This document shows positions 6,769 to 12,154 of a DNA stretch of 12,223 nucleotides, piece by piece. The position numbers were made by a program, and so were the translations under genes. The stretch covers positions 1-12,223 of the forward strand of contig SBBS01000045.1 of assembly GCA_005239605.1 (NCBI GenBank). Reading direction: 5' to 3'. The notes below the pieces were generated by a model that worked only from the letters and a program-made list of their open reading frames with translations, searched no databases and was not told the DNA's origin. How positions within the stretch are numbered: the stretch's first letter is position 1; every line of letters begins with the position of its first letter. The DNA comes from a bacterium. GTDB lineage: Bacteria > Patescibacteriota > Minisyncoccia > Ryanbacterales > 2-02-FULL-48-12.

Positions 6769-6791
6769 AACATGAAACTTGTAACACAAGA
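6757..6791. repeat. tandem heptamer repeat, copy A
   Basis: Units of 7 bases: CTTGTAA (6757), CTTGAAA (6764), CATGAAA (6771), CTTGTAA (6778) and a degenerate CACAAGA (6785). The array begins inside the last codons of the isomerase gene, supplies its stop codon, and fills the gap before the ROK kinase start. CTTGTAACACAAG at 6778-6790 is also a small hairpin. The same unit, consensus CWTGAAR, occurs at 10335-10369 and 11580-11614. Confidence 0.7.
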
Positions 6792-6793
6792 TT

Positions 6794-7621
6794 ATGTACT
6801 TGTTATTTGATATAGGCGGCACGAACATGCGGCTTGCGGTCTCGAAAGACGGCAAGGAACTTGGCGAGCTAAAAACAGTCCCTACGCCGCAAGATTTTGA
6901 AGAAGGAATGCGCATGCTCCAACAAATGGGGGAGGAATTGCGCGGGGGAGAAAATATAAAAGGAGTCGGGGGAAGCATTGCGGGCTCTTTTGATAAAGAT
7001 CATACGGTTTTGTTGTTTTCGCCAAATATGCAGGGGTGGGTTGAAAAACCATTACAAAAAAGGCTTGAAGATATGTTCCAGGCGCCGGTATGCCTTGAAA
7101 ATGACGCGGCGCTTGCGGGTTTGGGGGAAGCAACAAGAGGTGCTGGGCGTGGGTATGGAATTGTTGCATATATAACGGTAAGCACCGGAGTAGGTGGAGC
7201 ACGTATTGTTGATGATGCTATTGATCGGAATGTGTCTGGCTTTGAGCCGGGGCATCAGATTATCAATTACGATAGTAAGACAAAAACACTTGAGGAGCAT
7301 GTTTCAGGGTCAAGTTTTTTGAAGCGTTTTGGGCGACCGCCTCAAGAAGTAACAGATTCTGCCATATGGGAAGAGACAGCGCGATCGCTTGCGTATGGTC
7401 TTTGCAATACCATTCTCCATTGGTCGCCTGATGTGCTGGTGGTTGGCGGGCCGCTGATTTTGAAATCTCTCTTTCCGTTTGAAAGTTTTAAGAAACAACT
7501 TACTGAAGATGTTCTTCGCGCATTTCCCATTGTTCCTGATATCAAAAAAGCGGAATTCGGCGGCCAAAGCGGGCTTATGGGCGCGCTTGTGTTGCTGCAT
7601 GACAAGATGAAAAATTCTTGA
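6794..7621 (+). CDS. ROK-family sugar kinase, probable glucokinase, lacking the zinc-binding cysteines
   Basis: Expected to phosphorylate glucose or a related hexose with ATP. The N-terminal phosphate loop is LFDIGGTNMRLAV (4-16). VCLENDAALAGLGEA (99-113) holds the catalytic Asp104, and VSTGVGGARI (129-138) is the second phosphate loop. EPGHQI (151-156) is the ROK motif whose His normally binds zinc. In ordinary ROK kinases this is followed by a CxCGxxGCxE cluster; here the matching stretch runs INYDSKTKTLEEHVSG and has no cysteine, keeping only the acidic pair. At 275 aa it is a little short (usual 290-320). It lies 25 bases after the isomerase gene with no terminator between, so it probably ends the glucose operon, feeding glucose-6-phosphate to Zwf. 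Substrate assignment rests on context. Confidence 0.85.
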   Translation: MYLLFDIGGTNMRLAVSKDGKELGELKTVPTPQDFEEGMRMLQQMGEELRGGENIKGVGGSIAGSFDKDHTVLLFSPNMQGWVEKPLQKRLEDMFQAPVCLENDAALAGLGEATRGAGRGYGIVAYITVSTGVGGARIVDDAIDRNVSGFEPGHQIINYDSKTKTLEEHVSGSSFLKRFGRPPQEVTDSAIWEETARSLAYGLCNTILHWSPDVLVVGGPLILKSLFPFESFKKQLTEDVLRAFPIVPDIKKAEFGGQSGLMGALVLLHDKMKNS

Positions 7622-7622
7622 T

Positions 7623-7661
7623 TTGTATCTCTTTTTGACTATGATATAGTATAAGTAATAT
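7623..7661 (+). promoter_or_regulatory. probable promoter of the SIMPL gene
   Basis: TTGTAT (7623-7628) is followed after 16 bases by TATAGT (7645-7650), which is preceded by TGA at 7642-7644, making an extended -10 (TGnTATAGT). A second arrangement, TTGACT (7635-7640) with TAATAT (7656-7661), has 15-base spacing. Either would start transcription 10-25 bases ahead of the ATG at 7682. No ribosome binding site is visible there. Confidence 0.5.
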
Positions 7662-7681
7662 CAAATAATGTGTCATAAACA

Positions 7682-8539
7682 ATGAATGAAACAAATTCAA
7701 ACATAAAGTCTTACGTAGGAATGGCGCTGATAATCGCGTTGGTGGCGTTGTCGGTTGCCGCTTTGTGGTATGTATCCGTGTATAATCGCATTTCGGAACC
7801 CGGGTCGTTTCGCAGTTTTTCGGTTTCGGCGGAAGGAAAAGCAATCATTGTGCCTGATGTTGCCGAGTTTACCTTTGAAGTAATTTCAGAAGGCGGCGTG
7901 AATCTTGCCGATACCCAGGCAAAGAATACGGAAAAAACAAATAACGCCATCGCGTTCGTAAAATCAAAAGGAGTGGACGCCAAAGACATCAAAACGCAAG
8001 GCTACAATGTGGAACCGCGGTATCAGTATTATGATTGCGGCGCGCCGGCGGTGCCCATTTATTTTAAAGGCGAAAGCGGCGGCGTGTCGGGCAGCAGCGG
8101 CGTATCGGCTCCGTCGGCAAAGCGCGTCGTGTGTCCGCCGCCTGATATCATTGGCTATACGGTACGGCAAACAGTGTCGGTAAAAGTGCGCGATTTTAAG
8201 GCGATAGGCGATATTCTTTCGGGCGTGGTAGGAAACGGCGCCAATTCAGTTTCCCAGCTTTCATTCACTGTAGATGATCCAACGGTGGTGGAAAACGAGG
8301 CGCGCGCCGAAGCTCTTGCAAAAGCAAAAGACAAAGCAAAAGCCATGGCGGATGCAGGCGGGTTTCGCATAGGGCGGCTGTTGAACATTTCCGAAGGGGG
8401 TGTCATTCCTTATTATGGCAAGCGCTCATATGCAATGGGCGGCGATGAAGCTGCTGTTTCTACTGTTCTTGCGCCAACCATAGAACCCGGATCTCAAGAA
8501 TTTCAAGTGACCATGACGCTTACCTACGAAATTCGGTAA
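7682..8539 (+). CDS. SIMPL domain (DUF541) protein with N-terminal membrane anchor
   Basis: The 285-aa protein has a short polar N-terminus, then one hydrophobic helix (about 11-30, VGMALIIALVALSVAALW) without a cleavage-site signature, so it is most likely anchored with the rest outside the cytoplasm. The remainder is an SIMPL/DUF541 domain: FSVSAEGKAIIVPDVAEFTF, the helix ending KSKGVDAKDIKTQGYNVEPRY, a second beta-rich part (TVRQTVSVKVRDF), a lysine/alanine-rich helix (EARAEALAKAKDKAKAMA), and a final strand (FQVTMTLTYEIR). A Gly/Ser/Pro-rich insertion with two cysteines (about 118-157) interrupts the domain and could form a disulfide. The family is widespread in cell envelopes, but its molecular role is poorly defined. 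It has its own promoter region and is followed 71 bases later by the CxCxxC protein. Confidence 0.9.
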   Translation: MNETNSNIKSYVGMALIIALVALSVAALWYVSVYNRISEPGSFRSFSVSAEGKAIIVPDVAEFTFEVISEGGVNLADTQAKNTEKTNNAIAFVKSKGVDAKDIKTQGYNVEPRYQYYDCGAPAVPIYFKGESGGVSGSSGVSAPSAKRVVCPPPDIIGYTVRQTVSVKVRDFKAIGDILSGVVGNGANSVSQLSFTVDDPTVVENEARAEALAKAKDKAKAMADAGGFRIGRLLNISEGGVIPYYGKRSYAMGGDEAAVSTVLAPTIEPGSQEFQVTMTLTYEIR

Positions 8540-8610
8540 GCGGGGATTTGCGCATATATGTCTTTTTGTGGTATCGTTCAGTAAAATTTGCAAAGGAGGA
8601 AAATGGCATT

Positions 8611-8808
8611 ATGGCAGATATGAATAAGGTTACTGCTGACTATTACCGCAGACTTTTAGAAGAAGACACTTTGTTGCCACAAGAAGATGAACCAATTGCA
8701 ACAAAAGTTCTTCGGACACAAGAAGAACATGACTTTTTTCAAAAAAATACAGGCGGCGGACCGTGTTTGTGTCTGATTTGTGGAACCTTGAAAAAAAGGA
8801 GTACATAG
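8611..8808 (+). CDS. 65-aa protein with CxCxxC cluster, coupled to the desaturase
   Basis: Family not recognised. From the ATG at 8611 it encodes 65 residues: a helical acidic N-terminal part (DYYRRLLEEDTLLPQEDEP), then EEHDFFQKNTGGGP and a cysteine cluster CLCLICG (CxCxxC), ending in a basic tail (TLKKRST). Three closely spaced cysteines suggest metal or iron-sulfur binding or redox chemistry, but no known fold is evident. A strong AAGGAGG lies at 8593-8599, 11 bases before this ATG, which is longer than ideal. The in-frame upstream ATG at 8548 would place that site inside the gene, so I prefer 8611. Its TAG overlaps the GTG of the desaturase (TAGTG), so the two are translationally coupled; a partner or electron-supply role is only a hypothesis. 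Confidence 0.7.
   Translation: MADMNKVTADYYRRLLEEDTLLPQEDEPIATKVLRTQEEHDFFQKNTGGGPCLCLICGTLKKRST
8797..8801 (+). promoter_or_regulatory. ribosome binding site of the desaturase
   Basis: AGGAG ends 6 bases before the GTG at 8808-8810. This ideal spacing selects that GTG over the in-frame GTG at 8763, which has no such site and would put 15 polar residues before the first membrane helix. Confidence 0.75.
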
Positions 8809-9713
8809 TGAACATCATAATATTGGCGGTTTCGCTGTTACTTGCATTCGGGAGCGCCATTGCTCTTGCGCGTCTGTGTAGAAAAAAGCTTTCGGAAATA
8901 AACATAGAAGGCGTATATGCTGGAGGAATGATTTTTTCGTATTCTCTTGTTACCGCGGGCGCGCTTTACGCGGTGTGGTACGGTTTTACGAAGGGATACT
9001 CACTTGGAGCTTGTATACTAGCTTTGTTTTTTTCGCTTATTACCGGGCTTGGTATAAGCTTGGGCTTGCATCGGTATGATACTCATCGGAGTTTTAAGGC
9101 GCATCCCGTATTTTTATTCATGCTTTCTGCGTGTGCTTGGATGGGAGGTATGAAAAAAGCGACATGGGTGACTAACCACGAGCTTCATCATAGAAAAGAG
9201 GACACGATTGATGATCCCCACTCACCATATATTTTTAATAAAAACGGTGACTGGTGGGGTTTTTGGTGGAGCCATGTGGGGTGGACACTTGTTCACAGGC
9301 CTTATCTGGAGGCCTTGAAAAAAACCGATATTTTCAAAATTCCGTTTATCCGAAGCGAGCAGTACTTGTTTTTTCCTTGTTTGTTTCTTGGCTTTGCTAT
9401 TCCAACAGCATTACTGGGTTGGGAAGGATTGTGGATTTCTTTTTTGCGGATGTTTTATGTCTTGCATATTGCATTCAGCATTAACTCTGCTGGACATAAG
9501 TTTGGGAAGCAAGTATGGGAAAAAAGCAAAAGCAGAAACGGCTCTTGGATTTGCGCGCTGTTTACTATCATAGGAGAGCGGTATCATGCCAATCACCATG
9601 CTTATCAGCGCTGCGCATTCTTGGGATGGCGCTGGTATGATGTGGATGCGGGCAAATGGGCGCTTTTGATACTGGAACGGTTGGGAGTGGTATATGATGT
9701 GCGTCGCCCATAA
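8808..9713 (+). CDS. membrane fatty acid desaturase, delta-9 / stearoyl-CoA desaturase type
   Basis: Introduces a cis double bond into a fatty acyl chain using O2 and a di-iron centre. The 301-aa protein has all the histidine boxes of the stearoyl-CoA desaturase superfamily: HRYDTH (88-93, HxxxxH), HELHH (124-128, HxxHH) and HANHH (260-264, HxxHH). It also has NSAGH (226-230), equivalent to the NSAAH that supplies a further ligand in mammalian SCD1, and DPHSPYIF followed by SHVGW. Hydrophobic helices lie at about 2-22, 38-60, 64-86, 98-115, 185-203 and 206-225. The start is a GTG with an ideally spaced ribosome binding site, overlapping the stop of the 65-aa gene. A terminator follows. Whether the substrate is an acyl lipid, acyl-CoA or acyl-ACP, and the electron donor, cannot be told. 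Codon use looks slightly more A/T-rich than in the sugar operon, so acquisition by transfer is possible. Confidence 0.93.
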   Translation: MNIIILAVSLLLAFGSAIALARLCRKKLSEINIEGVYAGGMIFSYSLVTAGALYAVWYGFTKGYSLGACILALFFSLITGLGISLGLHRYDTHRSFKAHPVFLFMLSACAWMGGMKKATWVTNHELHHRKEDTIDDPHSPYIFNKNGDWWGFWWSHVGWTLVHRPYLEALKKTDIFKIPFIRSEQYLFFPCLFLGFAIPTALLGWEGLWISFLRMFYVLHIAFSINSAGHKFGKQVWEKSKSRNGSWICALFTIIGERYHANHHAYQRCAFLGWRWYDVDAGKWALLILERLGVVYDVRRP

Positions 9714-9746
9714 AAACTCGCTCGTTAAAAACCATATATCTTTTTC

Positions 9747-9783
9747 ATCCCCGTTCGCAAATGAAAAGCGTCGGGGATTTTCT
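9747..9783 (+). terminator. rho-independent terminator after the desaturase
   Basis: ATCCCCG (9747-9753) pairs perfectly with CGGGGAT (9772-9778), and CGC (9756-9758) with GCG (9768-9770) across a small internal loop. A short U run (TTTTCT, 9778-9783) follows. It lies 33 bases after the desaturase stop. Confidence 0.75.
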
Positions 9784-9823
9784 ATTGTACATAAATTATG
9801 CAATTGCATTTATTGTGTACAAT
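9784..9823. repeat. 40-bp imperfect palindrome between convergent genes
   Basis: Bases 9784-9803 and 9804-9823 are reverse complements at 16 of 20 positions: the outer ATTGTACA and the inner ATGCAA match exactly around a central ATGCAATTGCAT. It has no U tract on either side, so it is not a classic terminator. It sits between the desaturase terminator and the polX stop codon, and could be a protein-binding site, a cruciform or an RNA 3' structure for polX. Confidence 0.6.
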
Positions 9824-9843
9824 ACTACATGCAAAGAATTACT

Positions 9844-11571
9844 TTACTTTAATTGCTTCAAGAATTCTTTAAGCGGCAAGGTGTTTATGATGTTCTGTTT
9901 TGCAGCCCATCCTCTGCGTGCTTCTGCGATGCCGTGTTCAAGAAACGCGAAATGTTTTATTGAATGCGCGTCAGAGTCAATACTCATTTTAACGCCTGCA
10001 TCAACGCATTTTCGGATGTATTCTGCTTTTAGATCAAGCCGCATGGGATAGGCGTCTATTTCCAGAATAGCGCCGGTGCGCTTCGCGGCTTTTATTATTT
10101 CATCAATATCTAAAGAGATTGCTTCGCGCGAATTGATTATGCGGCCTGTGAGGTGAAAGATGATATCCACATGCGGGTTTTCCATGGCGCGGATGATTCG
10201 CTTGGTTTGTTCTTTCTCTGGAAGCGTGAAGTGGGAGTGTATCGCTGCGCCTACAACATCCAGTTTCGCAAGCGTATCATCCGCGATATCTAATGAACCA
10301 TCTTTTTTAATATTCACTTCAGCGCCTGTCAAAACATGAATCTTGAAACTTGAAGCACGAAGCTTCTTGTTTAATTTCTCAATTGCTTCTATTTGTTTTT
10401 CTAGCTTTTTTTCGTCCGCGCCGCCTGTCATAGCAAGACCTTTTGTGTGGTCTGTGATAGCGATGTATTCCAAACCCAAGCGTTCGGCTTCTTTCGCCAT
10501 ATCTTCAATGGAATCTTCGCCGTCCGTCCAGTTTGTTTGTGTTTGCAAGTCGCCTTTCAGATCGCCGTATCCGATAAGGTTTGGCAATGTTCTTTTGCGG
10601 GCGGCATCAATTTCCCCGGTGTTTTCCCGCAGTTCGGGTTCAATATACGGGAGTCCCAACGCTTTATAGAGATCTTCCTCAGATTTTCCCGCAACTTGTT
10701 TCTTTCCTTTGTACAAACCATATTCGTTAAGTTTGTATCCTTTCTGAATGGCTATTTTTCGGAGTTCCACATTATGCGCTTTTGAGCCGGTGAAATAATT
10801 CAATGCCGCGCCGAGTGATTCCTTCGGCACTACGCGGATATCGGCATCCAGTCCGTTTTTCAGGCGCACGTTTGTTTTTGTCTCGCCGCTTCCATACACA
10901 TGCGCGATGTCGGGAAGTTTCAAGAATTGGCGCATGACGTCTTTTGGTTTTTCAGATATTGCCAGTATGTCAACATCGCCTATGGTTTCTTTTCTTCTGC
11001 GCACGGAACCGGCAATAACCGCATGCAAAACACCGGGGAACGATTGAATGGTTTTTCCCAATTTGCGAAGTTCCGGCAAAACAAGCCCCAATACGCTGCG
11101 CCCGCCGGATTTTTTCAAAAATTCAATGCCTTTGAGAATCTTTTTTTCCGATTGTTCGCCAAAATGCGGCAGGGTTCTGATTTTTCCTGTTTTGGCCGCT
11201 TTTTCCAAGTCGGCAATGTTTTTTATTTTGAGTTCTTTCCAGAGTGAGCGCGCCATTTTAGGCCCCACGCCTTCAATGCGGGTAAGTTCCACTACGTCAA
11301 CGGGGATTTTTTTCTTGAGCGCTTTATATTCAGGAAATACGCCTTTTGTAAGCAAATGTTCTATATGGTCGGCTATGCCTTTTCCTACGCCCGGAATTTC
11401 TTTTTGCAAAGCTGCCATGCCGCCTTTTTTGTAAATGTCAGCGACATCGCGGTCAAGGACTTCAATAGTTTGGGCTGCTTTTTTATACGCGCGCGGCTTA
11501 AACGGCGCATCATCCATTTCCAAAAGAAGAGCCATTTCAGCAAGAACATGCGCTATTTCTTGATTCGTCAT
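9844..11571 (-). CDS. polX: DNA polymerase X family (PolX) with degenerate PHP domain
   Basis: Family X repair polymerase of the bacterial Pol-beta-like type with a C-terminal PHP domain, which in active members is a 3'-5' exonuclease / AP endonuclease. From the ATG at 11571 it is 575 aa. Order: helical 8-kDa-like region (1-90), helix-hairpin-helix motifs EIPGVGKGIADHI (58-70) and IEGVGPKMARSL (99-110), and polymerase motif AGSVRRRKETIGDVDI (187-202) with Asp199 and Asp201 plus the third Asp at 244 (DADIRVV). The PHP domain (about 335-575) has ITDH (372-375), GAEVNI (Glu418), HSHF (445-448), HLTGR (473-477) and SDAH (533-536). The canonical DLHxH is DLQTQ (341-345), so two metal-binding histidines are Gln. 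I reject an upstream ATG at 11610 because the added 13 codons are repeat sequence. Polymerase function is well supported, nuclease function doubtful. Confidence 0.93.
   Translation of the reverse strand: MTNQEIAHVLAEMALLLEMDDAPFKPRAYKKAAQTIEVLDRDVADIYKKGGMAALQKEIPGVGKGIADHIEHLLTKGVFPEYKALKKKIPVDVVELTRIEGVGPKMARSLWKELKIKNIADLEKAAKTGKIRTLPHFGEQSEKKILKGIEFLKKSGGRSVLGLVLPELRKLGKTIQSFPGVLHAVIAGSVRRRKETIGDVDILAISEKPKDVMRQFLKLPDIAHVYGSGETKTNVRLKNGLDADIRVVPKESLGAALNYFTGSKAHNVELRKIAIQKGYKLNEYGLYKGKKQVAGKSEEDLYKALGLPYIEPELRENTGEIDAARKRTLPNLIGYGDLKGDLQTQTNWTDGEDSIEDMAKEAERLGLEYIAITDHTKGLAMTGGADEKKLEKQIEAIEKLNKKLRASSFKIHVLTGAEVNIKKDGSLDIADDTLAKLDVVGAAIHSHFTLPEKEQTKRIIRAMENPHVDIIFHLTGRIINSREAISLDIDEIIKAAKRTGAILEIDAYPMRLDLKAEYIRKCVDAGVKMSIDSDAHSIKHFAFLEHGIAEARRGWAAKQNIINTLPLKEFLKQLK
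10335..10369. repeat. tandem heptamer repeat, copy B, inside polX
   Basis: Units CATGAAT (10335), CTTGAAA (10342), CTTGAAG (10349), CACGAAG (10356) and a degenerate CTTCTTG (10363). The array encodes PolX residues about 401-413 (NKKLRASSFKIHV), between the helix before and the strand carrying GAEVNI in the PHP domain. It is in frame and does not break the gene. Confidence 0.6.
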
Positions 11572-11579
11572 ATTTCTAT

Positions 11580-11614
11580 CATAGAACATGAAGCATGGAA
11601 CATGAAGCATGAGG
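11580..11614. repeat. tandem heptamer repeat, copy C, upstream of polX
   Basis: Units CATAGAA (11580), CATGAAG (11587), CATGGAA (11594), CATGAAG (11601) and CATGAGG (11608) lie directly ahead of the polX start at 11571. They create an open frame with ATG codons that could be mistaken for an N-terminal extension of PolX. Confidence 0.7.
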
Positions 11615-11648
11615 GAATTTTATTCACATGTTTATCCGAAAAATAACC

Positions 11649-11677
11649 TTGACGGTATTTGGGTATGGGAGTATGTT
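11649..11677 (+). promoter_or_regulatory. promoter of the 107-aa gene
   Basis: TTGACG (11649-11654) and TATGTT (11672-11677) are separated by exactly 17 bases and match the sigma-70 -35 and -10 at 5/6 and 4/6. Transcription would start near 11684, about 32 bases before the GTG. This is the best promoter match in the window. Confidence 0.6.
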
Positions 11678-11703
11678 AGACTTTTGTTCTTTATTTCAGT
11701 AGT

Positions 11704-11710
11704 AAGGAGG
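11704..11710 (+). promoter_or_regulatory. ribosome binding site of the 107-aa gene
   Basis: AAGGAGG followed by T is a full anti-Shine-Dalgarno match, 5 bases before the GTG at 11716. It fixes this GTG as the start and suggests high translation. Confidence 0.8.
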
Positions 11711-11715
11711 TTTCT

Positions 11716-12039
11716 GTGGGTAGAGAAAAGCATGAGGCGAGCGCGACAAGAATGGTTGTGGAAATTGACGGGCGGTGGGATCCAAAAACATTGTTTACGC
11801 GCATACAGTCTGCGGGGTTACCCATACAAGGGGTGAAGCTGTGGGATCACGGGCGATGCACTTTGTCTTTTGGCTCACAATTGACGCATGAGGCTTTGTC
11901 TATGATTCAGCAAGAAATTGTTCCTTTTTTTGCGAGAAGCCCTTCACAGAGAGAAGGACTTCCAAGTGAAAAACAAATCTTGCAAGAGCCAAAACGTAAG
12001 CGTATCATCAAAGTTCCCTATATTTACCGTCGCAAGTGA
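11716..12039 (+). CDS. 107-aa protein of unknown function, single-gene transcript
   Basis: I do not recognise the family. The GTG start is chosen for the perfect ribosome binding site. The first 12 residues are polar (GREKHEASATR). A compact segment of about 65 residues follows, with alternating strand and helix character (MVVEIDGRWDPKTLFTRI, then GVKLWDHGRCTLSFG and a helix LTHEALSMIQQEIVPFF). The C-terminal tail is very basic (KRKRIIKVPYIYRRK), so binding to nucleic acid or ribosomes is conceivable but unproven. There is no signal peptide or membrane helix and only one Cys. With its own promoter, strong ribosome binding site and terminator it forms a complete monocistronic unit, divergent from polX, with the heptamer repeat between them. 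Confidence 0.75.
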   Translation: MGREKHEASATRMVVEIDGRWDPKTLFTRIQSAGLPIQGVKLWDHGRCTLSFGSQLTHEALSMIQQEIVPFFARSPSQREGLPSEKQILQEPKRKRIIKVPYIYRRK

Positions 12040-12052
12040 TATCTCCTTTACG

Positions 12053-12083
12053 AAGAGTCATCCAAAAATTGGGTGGCTTTTTT
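12053..12083 (+). terminator. rho-independent terminator after the 107-aa gene
   Basis: Bases 12056-12065 pair with 12069-12078 (10 bp with two G.U pairs) around an AAA loop, and pairing can extend outward to 12053/12081. Six T follow from 12078. It lies about 15 bases after the stop codon, the expected place. Confidence 0.85.
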
Positions 12084-12154
12084 ATCTTTATTTTGAGAGT
12101 ATATCGTCATCCTTTATATTTCTTTAATAGACCTGTCCCTTAATAAATTTTCGG

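Noticed and set aside
6757..6791. CRISPR repeat or attachment site
   Set aside because: The unit is 7 bases, directly tandem without spacers, with no cas genes or integrase nearby.
8603..8623. Seven-codon leader ORF (ATG at 8603, TGA ending 8623) overlapping the start of the 65-aa gene
   Set aside because: The ribosome binding site is only 3 bases away and the peptide has no attenuation-like codons; most likely chance.
9761..10051. 96-codon + strand open frame opposite the polX 3' end
   Set aside because: It runs through a terminator and the palindrome, lies antisense to conserved polX sequence and has no ribosome binding site.
11572..11610. 13-codon extension at the N-terminus of PolX
   Set aside because: All these codons come from the tandem heptamer array; the ATG at 11571 gives the normal PolX N-terminus.
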